DNA from: JAZGGS01 sp963749485
GTDB lineage: Bacteria > Bacteroidota > Ignavibacteria > Ignavibacteriales > Ignavibacteriaceae
Reading direction: 5' to 3'
Length of the DNA: 64,000 bases
NCBI GenBank assembly: GCA_963749485.1
Contig: CAVVMV010000025.1
Coordinates: forward strand, 14,584-78,583
Positions 38,241 to 47,379 of this stretch are shown here, one piece after another. A model generated the notes under the pieces. The model worked only from the letters and a program-made list of their open reading frames with translations, made no database searches and was not told the origin of the DNA. Both the position numbers and the translations under genes were made by a program. Numbering within the stretch: position 1 is the first letter of the stretch; each line of letters begins with the position of its first letter.

Positions 38241-39056
38241 TTACTTTTTCATGACATCAATATCACCGCCCGATGTATGAGCACTAAAATCCATACCGCC
38301 GTTATTAAGATCTGCAATTATTTTATGTTCTGATAATTTAGTTGCATTACTCATTGTAAGATTGCAGCTTACATCACCGCCAGATGTTGATAACTCCATT
38401 GATGCATCAAAATCAGGTGGGAGTTCAACCTGAATATCACCGCCGGACGTAGATAGATCGATTCCAAGGTTTAGCCCAAAGTAGTCCAAATTAATATCAC
38501 CCCCGGATGTATTTGCCACTATTTCAGTACCCTCACAAATCAGTGAAATATCTCCTCCGGAAGTTGAAACATCAAGATTGCCCTCAACCCTCTCCGCCCA
38601 AACGTCTCCTCCGGATGTATATAATTTTGCAGTGCCGTTCACTCCTCCAAGTTTAATATCCCCGCCGGATGTTGAAACGTCAACATTAAATTTTGCCGGA
38701 ACTTTAATCTCATATTTCAGATCAATTCCTGATAACCAGCTAAACAATGAGCCATCCTTGTGCGCAATAATTTCAACCAGGTTATCATCATTCTTAAATT
38801 CAAAATTTATTCTTTCCTCTGCATCATCATCGCCTAAAATTTTTATATGCACTTTTGATTCATCCCAATAAGTTACTTCAACATCCCCTGTTGGTGTTTT
38901 TACTTTTAATTGTTTGCCCGGATTTATTGGAAATGTTTTTTCATGCAAAACTTTGAGATCATCAGTATATGAGGTTCCGCCTGAATCTGCAGCTCCTAAA
39001 AATAAAGAGGAAATAAGAGTCCCAAATAGTAATAGTAAAATATGTTTTTTAAACAT
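38241..39056 (-). CDS. Secreted DUF4097-type beta-helix protein with SGGD repeats
   Basis: About 271 residues. I prefer ATG 39056 (MFKKHILLLLFGTLISS) because AAAGGAAT lies in front of it; the ATG at 39071 lacks such a site. The N-terminal part has an immunoglobulin-like segment (VKTPTGDVEVTYWDES). From about residue 125 on, turns of TSGGDI or TSGGDV recur about every 16-27 residues, at least seven times, as in DUF4097 beta-helices. The end is SAHTSGGDIDVMKK. These proteins are thought to be surface or periplasmic adhesins; no proven function. Confidence 0.85.
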   Translation of the reverse strand: MFKKHILLLLFGTLISSLFLGAADSGGTSYTDDLKVLHEKTFPINPGKQLKVKTPTGDVEVTYWDESKVHIKILGDDDAEERINFEFKNDDNLVEIIAHKDGSLFSWLSGIDLKYEIKVPAKFNVDVSTSGGDIKLGGVNGTAKLYTSGGDVWAERVEGNLDVSTSGGDISLICEGTEIVANTSGGDINLDYFGLNLGIDLSTSGGDIQVELPPDFDASMELSTSGGDVSCNLTMSNATKLSEHKIIADLNNGGMDFSAHTSGGDIDVMKK

Positions 39057-39320
39057 TTTTATTCCTTTCATATATTAAGTTTGAAGTTTTAGACTTATTA
39101 AATTGTAAATTAGTTACTCAAGATTAAAAAGAATTTAATAATTTTAGTAATTTCTGTCAGATTATTATACAATATTATTAAGAATTATCTTCTATTATTT
39201 TCTTGGTATTAATTGAGTGTTGAAACTCAATTGGTCTTAATGTAACCTGATTGTGAAAATTATTAATCTTTTAAGTACAAAAACATTATAAATTTATCAA
39301 TTATCAGCCGGGAGATGATT

Positions 39321-41966
39321 ATGAATTTTAACGGAACTATTTCAGTATTTGTTACTACTTGTGCCCTCCTACTTGGTTTTTTCGCATTTGTTAATTCTCC
39401 TAAAGAAGTAAATAGAGTTCGTGGTGAGAAAAATTCAGGCGCATACGATGCGTTAAACTTCTGGACAATGGCAAGAGCCTACCCAGGTGATGATATACCC
39501 AACGTTGCTCGATATGCAGCTTATGAACAAGCAAAACTTATTGACTTATATAAAACAGAAAATCTTCAGACAACAAACCAATGGCAAGCAATTGGTCCTC
39601 ATAATAAAGGCGGTAGAACAAATGCCATCGCTTTCAATCCTCAAAATCCAAGCACAATGTATTTGGGATCTGCAAGCGGAGGATTGTGGAGAAGCTATAC
39701 GGGTGGTGTTGGTGTAGATGGCTGGCATTATATGCCAACAGGATTTCCTGTTTTAGGTGTGAGCACAATAGCAATTGTACCTGATGACTCGAACACAATT
39801 TATATTGGAACGGGTGAAGTATATAATTATGATGCAGCAGGAACAGGTGCGGCATATAGAAATACCCGCGGCACCTATGGAATGGGTATCCTTAAAACTA
39901 CCGACGGCGGACAAACATGGTCTAAGAGTCTTGATTGGACTTACCAGCAGCAAAAAGGTATATGGGCTGTTAAAATAAATCCTCTTAATCCTAACACCGT
40001 CTGGGCTGCAACAACAGAGGGAACTTATAGATCTTACGATGCCGGCACAACATGGTCGCAGGTACACAATGTTGTGATGGTTATGGATCTTGTCATCAAT
40101 CCAGTTGATACTAATATAGTTATTACGGGAAATGGAAATTTTGCAAGCACAGGATTCGGTCTTTACAGAACATCAGATGGTGGAAGTTCCTGGACCAAAA
40201 TAACAAGTGCTCTTCCAAGCAACTTCGAGGGAAAAATCCAATTAGATATTTATAACGCTGATCCAAATATTGTATATGCAAGTATTGGAAATGGATTTTC
40301 ATTTTCTAATGGTGCAAGCTGGCTTTGCAGATCCACAGATGCTGGAGTGAACTGGGAAGTTAGATCTACTGTTGATTATTCAAAATGGCAGGGATGGTTC
40401 TCTCATGATGTTTCGGTTGATCAGTCTAATCCTGATAATTTGATTATTATCGGCATAGAAGTTTACAAATCAACAAATGGTGGTTCTACGATAGTACAAA
40501 AATCAACAGGTGGTTTAACATCTGGTTTTACACCCCCTATTGGAGGGCAAGAGGGAAATGATAATTACACCCATTCTGACGCACACGATGTTAAACAGCA
40601 TCCAACTGATCCTAACACTTATTATATTGCTACCGATGGAGGAATATTCAGAACAACTGATTTTGGTGAAACTTATGAATCTCATAACGGAAGATATCAA
40701 AGCACTCAGTTTTACAATGGAACATCAAGCTCACAAACTGATTCACTAAAAGTAATGGGCGGTTTCCAGGACAACAGTACTGATATTTACAGTGGTGATT
40801 TAGCATGGTTTAGAGCTCCTGTTGGAGGTGATGGCAGCTGGACCGGGATAGATGCTGCCAACGATAATATTATGTTTGCTTCTTCTCAAGGATTGAATAT
40901 GAGTAGATCTACAAACGGTGGTAACAATTTCTCTAATATTTCTCCACCTGGAAACAGTAATCCTACTGTATTTATCGCTCCATATAAGTTATTTATAAAT
41001 AACGGTAATATCATTTATGCAGGAAGAGATAGAATATACAAATCAACCACCGGCGGTGGGAACTGGACCACTACAAACAATGGGAATGTATTAGACGGAA
41101 ATCCGGCACTTGCAATGGATATAAGTTATCAGACTAGCGATAAGGTATATGTCGGAACGGCTCCTTTCTTAACTCGTCCCGGTTTATTCCGCACAACTAA
41201 CGGTGGAACCAGCTGGGATAACATCACAGGAACTCTTCCTGATAGATTTCCTGCTGATATTGCTGTTGATCCAAATGATGATAACATTGTTTACGTTACT
41301 TTCTATGGCTTTGGAACCGGGCATGTTTTTAAATCTACAAACAGCGGAGATAACTGGACGGATGTAAGCGATAATTTACCGGATATTCCTGTTCCTGCTG
41401 TTATTGTTGATCCTAATAATTCATTTCATGTTTATATCGGAACAGATATTGGTGTATTTGTTTCCACAGACGGAGGTGGAAACTGGCAGGATTTTAATAA
41501 CGGATTGCCTGATGCTGTGCAGGGAATGGATTTAAATATTACAACCGTTAACAATGTTATCAGGGTGATGACACACGGCAATGGCGCTTATGAAACAAAA
41601 CTAATGAGTCAGATTCCTACAGATACCGGCACAATACCATCGACTGTAACTGATTTCAAACTTGAACAAAATTATCCGAATCCTTTTAATCCGAGCACCA
41701 AGATTAATTTTACAATTCCAAATTCAACATTTGTTAAACTTACAGTCTATGATGCTATTGGCAATGAAGTTAGAACCCTGGTTAATGAAAACAAACCTGT
41801 TGGAACTTACACGGTAGATTTTTCCGCCATAGGCGGATCCGCCTCGGGCGGAGATGCTTATACGCTACCGAGCGGTATTTACTTTTACAAACTTGAAGCT
41901 GGAGATCCTTCGGCAAGCACAGGACAGGGTTTTGTTGATACAAGAAAAATGATTCTATTAAAATAG
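39321..41966 (+). CDS. T9SS-exported sortilin/BNR-repeat protein
   Basis: About 881 residues. I take ATG 39321 with GGGAG eight bases upstream rather than ATG 39315. A signal-peptide-like helix (SVFVTTCALLLGFFAFV) precedes at least eight BNR-type blades (TTDGGQTWSKS, TSDGGSSWTKI, STDAGVNWEVR, TTNGGTSWDNI, STNSGDNWTDV), a VPS10/sortilin-like propeller. The end is a T9SS type A sorting domain (NYPNPFNPSTKINF to TRKMILLK). That domain carries two insertions not seen in the other sorting domains, near residues 836-847 and 864-871, made of palindromic repeat DNA. Likely a surface protein that binds or cleaves polymers. Confidence 0.88.
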   Translation: MNFNGTISVFVTTCALLLGFFAFVNSPKEVNRVRGEKNSGAYDALNFWTMARAYPGDDIPNVARYAAYEQAKLIDLYKTENLQTTNQWQAIGPHNKGGRTNAIAFNPQNPSTMYLGSASGGLWRSYTGGVGVDGWHYMPTGFPVLGVSTIAIVPDDSNTIYIGTGEVYNYDAAGTGAAYRNTRGTYGMGILKTTDGGQTWSKSLDWTYQQQKGIWAVKINPLNPNTVWAATTEGTYRSYDAGTTWSQVHNVVMVMDLVINPVDTNIVITGNGNFASTGFGLYRTSDGGSSWTKITSALPSNFEGKIQLDIYNADPNIVYASIGNGFSFSNGASWLCRSTDAGVNWEVRSTVDYSKWQGWFSHDVSVDQSNPDNLIIIGIEVYKSTNGGSTIVQKSTGGLTSGFTPPIGGQEGNDNYTHSDAHDVKQHPTDPNTYYIATDGGIFRTTDFGETYESHNGRYQSTQFYNGTSSSQTDSLKVMGGFQDNSTDIYSGDLAWFRAPVGGDGSWTGIDAANDNIMFASSQGLNMSRSTNGGNNFSNISPPGNSNPTVFIAPYKLFINNGNIIYAGRDRIYKSTTGGGNWTTTNNGNVLDGNPALAMDISYQTSDKVYVGTAPFLTRPGLFRTTNGGTSWDNITGTLPDRFPADIAVDPNDDNIVYVTFYGFGTGHVFKSTNSGDNWTDVSDNLPDIPVPAVIVDPNNSFHVYIGTDIGVFVSTDGGGNWQDFNNGLPDAVQGMDLNITTVNNVIRVMTHGNGAYETKLMSQIPTDTGTIPSTVTDFKLEQNYPNPFNPSTKINFTIPNSTFVKLTVYDAIGNEVRTLVNENKPVGTYTVDFSAIGGSASGGDAYTLPSGIYFYKLEAGDPSASTGQGFVDTRKMILLK
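41823..41852. repeat. Tandem palindromic element inside a coding region
   Basis: The sequence is TCCGCC-ATA-GGCGGA directly followed by TCCGCC-TCG-GGCGGA: two small hairpins in a row, with a perfect 14-base palindrome at the junction. It lies in frame in the sorting domain and adds residues GGSASGGDAY. Elements of the form TCCGCC-N3-GGCGGA are dispersed repeats in related bacteria. Confidence 0.75.
41904..41928. repeat. REP-like element inside a coding region
   Basis: GATCCTTCGGCAAGCACAGG followed by ACAGG matches the widespread intergenic repeat family with core CTTCGACAAGCTCAGGACAGG-like sequence. It adds the residues PSASTGQG in frame between GD and FVDTRKM of the sorting domain. Confidence 0.65.
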
Positions 41967-42008
41967 TATCATATCATAATAGCTTTAGTTAAGACCTTTC
42001 GACTTCCG

Positions 42009-42030
42009 GAGCCGGTTATCACCCGGCTCT
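42009..42030 (+). terminator. Possible terminator after the sortilin-like gene
   Basis: GAGCCGG at 42009-42015 pairs with CCGGCTC at 42023-42029. The following tract (TCTTCTAAT) has few Ts, so the call is moderate. Confidence 0.5.
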
Positions 42031-42125
42031 CTTCTAATAGTTCGCACTGCTCAATATTTACATGGGCACATATTTATTTTTTTTCTGTTTCTCAATCACT
42101 ATATTCAGACTAGTAATTATGTACC

Positions 42126-42695
42126 ATGCCTAATATATCGAAACAAAATATAACCCTGATGCTTAATGAACTAAGCAATGGTAACACTATTGTTATAGAG
42201 CAGATTTTACCATTGGTATATGATGAGCTTCGTAAAATTTCATCAAAATATCTAAGTGCTGAATATAGAAAACATACATTTCAAACTACCGAACTCGTGC
42301 ACGAAGCTTACATAAAACTAATCGGCAATCAAAGTATTTCCTGGCAAAGCAGGGCACATTTTTTTGGAATTGCTGCCAAAACGATGAGACAAATTTTAGT
42401 TGACTATGCAAGAAAAAGGAATTCCCAAAAGCGTGGAAGTGGAAAGACTAAATTATCATTAGATGATGCACAACTTGTTGCAAGCGAATCTGATGATCAG
42501 ATACTTGCTTTAGATGAAGCTCTCAAAAAACTGGAGGGTGTCGAAGAACGATCAGGGAAAATTGTAGAACTCAGGTATTTTTCAGGACTCACAATTGAGG
42601 AAACCGCTGAGTTATTAAATATATCCTCTGCCACAGTAAAAAGAGATTGGCAGTTTGCCAAGGCGTGGCTGTATAAAGAAATTCAACAAAACTAA
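42126..42695 (+). CDS. ECF-type RNA polymerase sigma factor (TIGR02999-like)
   Basis: A 189-residue sigma factor. Region 2 reads LPLVYDELRKISSKYL and FQTTELVHEAYIKLIG, then RAHFFGIAAKTMRQILVDYARKR; region 4 is LRYFSGLTIEETAELLNISSATVKRDW near the C-terminus. The HFFGIAA-MRQILVDYARKR pattern is typical of the ECF group that occurs next to Ser/Thr kinases with TPR repeats, which is exactly what follows here 31 bases downstream. The kinase is likely its regulator or partner. Confidence 0.93.
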   Translation: MPNISKQNITLMLNELSNGNTIVIEQILPLVYDELRKISSKYLSAEYRKHTFQTTELVHEAYIKLIGNQSISWQSRAHFFGIAAKTMRQILVDYARKRNSQKRGSGKTKLSLDDAQLVASESDDQILALDEALKKLEGVEERSGKIVELRYFSGLTIEETAELLNISSATVKRDWQFAKAWLYKEIQQN

Positions 42696-42726
42696 CTTCA
42701 CTTCTTTCTAAAATCAAAAGAGTAAT

Positions 42727-44864
42727 TTGGATAAAGTAAAAATAAATATAGTAAAATCTGTTTTTGAACAAGCATTGGATATTGATTTAAAGGAAAGGCA
42801 AAAATTCTTAGATGATAAATGCGGCGATGATAAAGAATTAAAGAAAGAAGTTCTTTCCCTCCTCGATGCTCACAATACAGACTGATGATTTTCTTGAAAT
42901 TCCACCCAACATTAAAGAAACGAAATCACATCCCGAAAAAGATCAGTTTATCGGAACACGTATCGGCAATTATTTAATTGAAGCAGAAGCTGGTGTTGGC
43001 GGAATGGGAATTGTTTATAAAGGGCGACGAGCAGATAAAGAGTTCGAGCATACGGTTGCAATTAAAATTTTAAGACAACATTTTAATTCCGAATACGTGA
43101 TCAAACGTTTTCAGAATGAAAGACAAACACTTGCAAATCTACAACATCCAAACATTGCTCGTCTCCTCGATGGTGGTACAACGGATGACGGTCTTCCCTA
43201 CCTAGTTATGGAATATATTGATGGGAAATCGCTTATAGAATATTGTGACGAGAAAAACCTGAATATCAGCCAACGGCTTGAAATTTTTAGACTTGTGTGC
43301 GATGCGGTTCAATATGCTCATCAAAACCTGGTTGTGCACCGCGATATAAAACCGGGTAATGTTCTCGTAAATAAAGAAGGAAGACCAAAACTTCTTGATT
43401 TTGGCATCGCAAAGTTGATGGATGAAGAACTAAATGAAAATGAAGAAGGACTTACTAAAACCGGGATGTGGCATCTAACTCCGGAGTATGCGAGTCCTGA
43501 GCAGATTAAGGGAGAAAGTATTACAACAAGGAGTGATATTTATTCTCTTGGCATCCTGCTTTATCAATTACTGACCGGTCATCAGGCATATAGAATAACT
43601 GTTAATTCTCCGGTTGCTATTGGTAAAATAATAACTGATGAACAGGTTATTAAACCTAGTGATAAGTTTCAATCAACTGAGGAAATATCATCTTCGGATG
43701 GAACCATAAAGCACATCACTCCGCAAAGCATCAGCAATTCAAGGAATGAAAAACCGGAAAAGATTTTTCAGCATTTAAAGGGTGATATTGATAATATTAT
43801 TCTCAAAGCAATTCATAAGGATCCGGTAAGAAGATACACCTCCGCAGAACAATTTTCTGAAGATATAAGAAGACATCTTATCGGGCTGCCCGTAATTGCA
43901 CGAAAGGATACTATAAAATATCGTTTCTCAAAGTTTGTTCAGAGACATAAAGTTGGAGTATCACTCTTCATTATTTTTAATTTTATTATTCTTTTTAGCA
44001 TTGCCGCAATAATTTATCAAGCTAATATTGCTTCCGAAGAAAGAGACAAAGCACAGATCTGAACTGGAAAAATTTGATGAAGTAAATAATTTCTTGCTGG
44101 AGATGCTAGCCTCGGCTGATCCGGAAGTTAAAGGCCGAGACGTGAAAGTTTTTGATTTGTTGGAAAAAGCAACTGAGGATGTGAATGTTAAATTAAAAAA
44201 TCATCCAAAAATAAAATCAGCAATTAAACAAACTCTGGGTTCTACATTTATTGGTTTGGGCGAATATGATAAAGCAAAAACGCTGCTAACAGAAAGTCTT
44301 GAAGCAAATACAACTCTATATGGATTACATAGTAAAGAAGCTGCAAAAAGTTCACATCAACTTGGACTGTGTTATGATTGGATAGGAAATTATCCGCTTG
44401 CCGATTCGTTTTATAATCAAGGCATATTTATCTATGAAAAAATATTGGAAAAGCCCACAAAAGATTTTGCCGATAATTTGAATGACTATGGTACATTCAT
44501 AACTAATATGGGATTATATGATAGCGCGGCTGTCCTTTTTAAAAGATCATTAAATATTTACGGGATGTATAATGAAGAGAAGGGACAGAAAGAAGCCATA
44601 ACAATTAATAATCTTGCGGTGAATTTACATCATCAAAATAAAGTTGATGAAGCAGAAAAATATTATTTAGAAGCGCTTAACATTTTAACTAATTTATACG
44701 GAATAAACAGACCTGAGGTTGCAAGCATCTACAATAACTTAGCATTTATTTATATGGATAATAAAAATTATGATGCTTCGGAAAATTCATTTAAAAAAGC
44801 TTATGAAATAAAAACTGCAGTATTGGGCAAAGAACATCCTTCTCATTGGTTTGGCATTAAGTAA
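42727..44864 (+). CDS. Membrane Ser/Thr protein kinase with TPR domain (frameshifted)
   Basis: The start is TTG 42727 (LDKVKINIVKSVFEQAL). A short N-terminal helix domain is followed by a kinase: GGMGIVYKGRR, VAIKILR with the lysine, VVHRDIKPGNVLVN (~residue 205), LLDFGIAKL and YASPEQIKGE. A membrane helix lies at ~410-430 (LFIIFNFIILFSIAAIIY) and TPR repeats follow. One extra base each near 42883, 44057 and 44850 breaks the frame; the first two are resolved by reading-frame logic and the last two by the paralogous copy downstream. After the third correction the TPR part continues straight into the 44851-47217 frame. It probably senses an extracytoplasmic signal and controls the adjacent sigma factor. 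Confidence 0.88.
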
Positions 44865-47217
44865 TTTGGGAATGCTATACTTTGTTCAAAAAGATTATCA
44901 AAAAGCAGAAATCCCACTTCAGGAATCAATAAATTTCTTTTATAGAATTAAGGCACTTAAGGATCCCTTTCTTTCGCTTGCATATTATTGGTTAGGCAGG
45001 ACTTATTTAGAATCAAATCAGTTAAAAAAATCTGAAGAGGTTTTAAGAAAATCTATAAGTATTAGAGAAGAGATTTTTTCAAAAAAACATTCTAAAACTT
45101 GGTCTTCTATAGGTGAACTGGCCATTTGTTTATTAAGACAAAAAAAGTATGCAGAATCAGAAAAGTTGCTTAACGAAACGCTTGAATTCTACAAAAATGA
45201 TAAGTTTAGAGATCTAAAGAAAATTACCAGATATACTGAATATTCAACCATCTTATATAATGAGATTGGCAACAAATCATTGGCTAATTATTATATGGAT
45301 GAAGAACTAAATGAAAATGATGAAGGACTAACTAAAACAGGGATATGGCATCTTACTCCTGAGTATGCAAGTCCTGAGCAGATTAAGGGAGAAAGAATTA
45401 CTACAAGGAGCGATATTTATTCTCTCGGCATCCTGCTTTATCAATTACTAACCGGTCATCAGGCATACAGAATAACAGTGAATTCGCCGGTTGCAATTGG
45501 AAAAATAATAACTGATGAGCTGGTTATTAAGCCAAGTGAAAAAATTCGATCAACTGAGGAAATTTCATTTTCTGATGGGAGTATTAAGCAAATCACTCCG
45601 CAAAGCATTAGCAATTCAAGGAATGAAAAACCGGAAAAGATTTTTCAGCATTTGCAGGGTGATGTTGATAATATTATTCTAAAAGCAATTCATAAAGATC
45701 CAGAAAGACGATATGCCTCAGCAGAACAATTTTCTGAAGATATACGAAAACATCTTATCGGGCTTCCTGTAATTGCACGAAAGGATACTATAAAATATCG
45801 TTTCTCAAAGTTTGTTCAGAGACATAAGGTTGGGGTAGCACTCTTCGTTATATTTAATATTATTATTTTGTTTAGTATAGCTGCAATAATTTATCAAAGT
45901 AATATTGCTTCAGATGAAAGAGACAAGGCAAATTTAGAATTAAAAAAGTTTGAAGAAGTTAATGACTTTTTACTTGAAATGTTATCTTCTGCAGATCCGG
46001 GAGTTGAAGGTAAAGACGTAAAAGTATATGATTTGTTAGAAAAAGCTATTGAAGATGTTAACATTAAATTAAAAAACCAGCCTGAAATCAAATCCGCAAT
46101 CAAACAAACTTTAGGTTCTACGTTTATTGGATTAGGAGAATATAACAAAGCAAAATTCCTTCTTTTAGAAAGTCTTGAATCAAACAAAAAATTATTTGGA
46201 TTAAATAGTAAAGAAACTGCAAAAAGCTATCATCAACTTGGATTGTGTTACGATTGGATTGGAAACTTTCAACTCGCAGATTCATTTTATATCCTCGGGA
46301 TAAATACTTACAATAAAATATCAGGTAAACCAACAAAGGAGTTATCTGATAATTTAAATGATTATGGTACCATGCTCACAAACTATGGGTTATATGATAG
46401 CGCTGGTGTGCTTCTTAAAAGATCGTTAGATATATACGGAATGTACAATGAAGAAAAGGGACAAAAAGAAGCAATTACAATTAATAATCTTGCGGTTAAT
46501 TTGCATCATCAAAATAAAGTTGATGAAGCAGAAAAATATTATTTAGAAGCGCTTAAAGTTTTAACAAATTTATATGGAATAAATAGACCTGAGGTTGCAA
46601 GCATCTATAATAACTTGGCATTTATTTATATGGATAATAAAAATTATGATGCTTCTGAAAGTGCGTTTAAAAAAGCCTATGATATAAAAACTTCAGTATT
46701 GGGTAATGAACATCCTTCTCTTGGACTGGCATTAAGTAATTTAGGCATGCTATATTTTGTTAAAGAAGATTATCAAAAAGCAGAAATTCCACTGCAAGAA
46801 TCAATAAATTTCTTTTATCGAATTAAGGCACCTAAAGATCCATTTCTTTCGCTTGCATATTATTGGTTAGGCAGAACTTATTTAGAATCAAATCAATTAA
46901 AAAAATCTGAAGAGGTTTTAAGAAAGTCTATAAGTATTAGAGAAGAAATCTTTTCAAAAAATCATTCTAAAACATGGTCTTCTGTTGGTGAACTGGCTAT
47001 TTGTTTATTAAGACAAAAAAAGTATACCGAATCAGAAAAGTTGCTTAACGAAACACTTGAATTCTATAAGAATGATAAGTTTAGAGATCTTAAAAAAATT
47101 ACCAGATATACTGAATATTCAGCCATCTTATATAAAGAGATTGGCAACATATCATTAGCTAATTCTTATCAAACCGAATTTGAAAAATTAAAAAACGAGA
47201 CCCCATCTTTACGTTAA
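44851..47217 (+). CDS. TPR end of the kinase fused to a second kinase C-lobe, membrane helix and TPR array
   Basis: Residues 1-148 are the end of the TPR array of the upstream kinase. At 45295 the frame jumps directly into a second copy of the kinase, beginning MDEELNENDEGLTKTG, the position just after the DFG motif of copy 1. The second copy therefore lacks the ATP-binding lysine, HRD and DFG and cannot be an active kinase. It keeps YASPEQIKGE, the C-lobe, a membrane helix and a full TPR array ending KLKNETPSLR. The repeat unit is 1877 bases long (43418 to 45295) and the copies differ by many mostly silent changes, so this is an old duplication followed by deletion. With frames corrected, one polypeptide of about 1495 residues could be made. 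Confidence 0.85.
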   Translation: MALSNLGMLYFVQKDYQKAEIPLQESINFFYRIKALKDPFLSLAYYWLGRTYLESNQLKKSEEVLRKSISIREEIFSKKHSKTWSSIGELAICLLRQKKYAESEKLLNETLEFYKNDKFRDLKKITRYTEYSTILYNEIGNKSLANYYMDEELNENDEGLTKTGIWHLTPEYASPEQIKGERITTRSDIYSLGILLYQLLTGHQAYRITVNSPVAIGKIITDELVIKPSEKIRSTEEISFSDGSIKQITPQSISNSRNEKPEKIFQHLQGDVDNIILKAIHKDPERRYASAEQFSEDIRKHLIGLPVIARKDTIKYRFSKFVQRHKVGVALFVIFNIIILFSIAAIIYQSNIASDERDKANLELKKFEEVNDFLLEMLSSADPGVEGKDVKVYDLLEKAIEDVNIKLKNQPEIKSAIKQTLGSTFIGLGEYNKAKFLLLESLESNKKLFGLNSKETAKSYHQLGLCYDWIGNFQLADSFYILGINTYNKISGKPTKELSDNLNDYGTMLTNYGLYDSAGVLLKRSLDIYGMYNEEKGQKEAITINNLAVNLHHQNKVDEAEKYYLEALKVLTNLYGINRPEVASIYNNLAFIYMDNKNYDASESAFKKAYDIKTSVLGNEHPSLGLALSNLGMLYFVKEDYQKAEIPLQESINFFYRIKAPKDPFLSLAYYWLGRTYLESNQLKKSEEVLRKSISIREEIFSKNHSKTWSSVGELAICLLRQKKYTESEKLLNETLEFYKNDKFRDLKKITRYTEYSAILYKEIGNISLANSYQTEFEKLKNETPSLR

Positions 47218-47379
47218 TCATCAGAATTTTCCCCGAAATCAAGCTTCTTAAATAATATTCAATCTTTTTAAAAAGATTTGAACCAGTTCGCATCTTTTTT
47301 ACGCATGTAAATCTAAAGAGGGTATTCAAGCGAATACCAAATAAGCTTTAGAAAACATTAACTAAAAAGGAGTGCTAAT

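Noticed and set aside
38241..39056. Repetitive pattern that could suggest a CRISPR-like array
   Set aside because: The repeats are in the protein (TSGGD turns) and the DNA varies; spacing is irregular and the whole stretch is one open frame.
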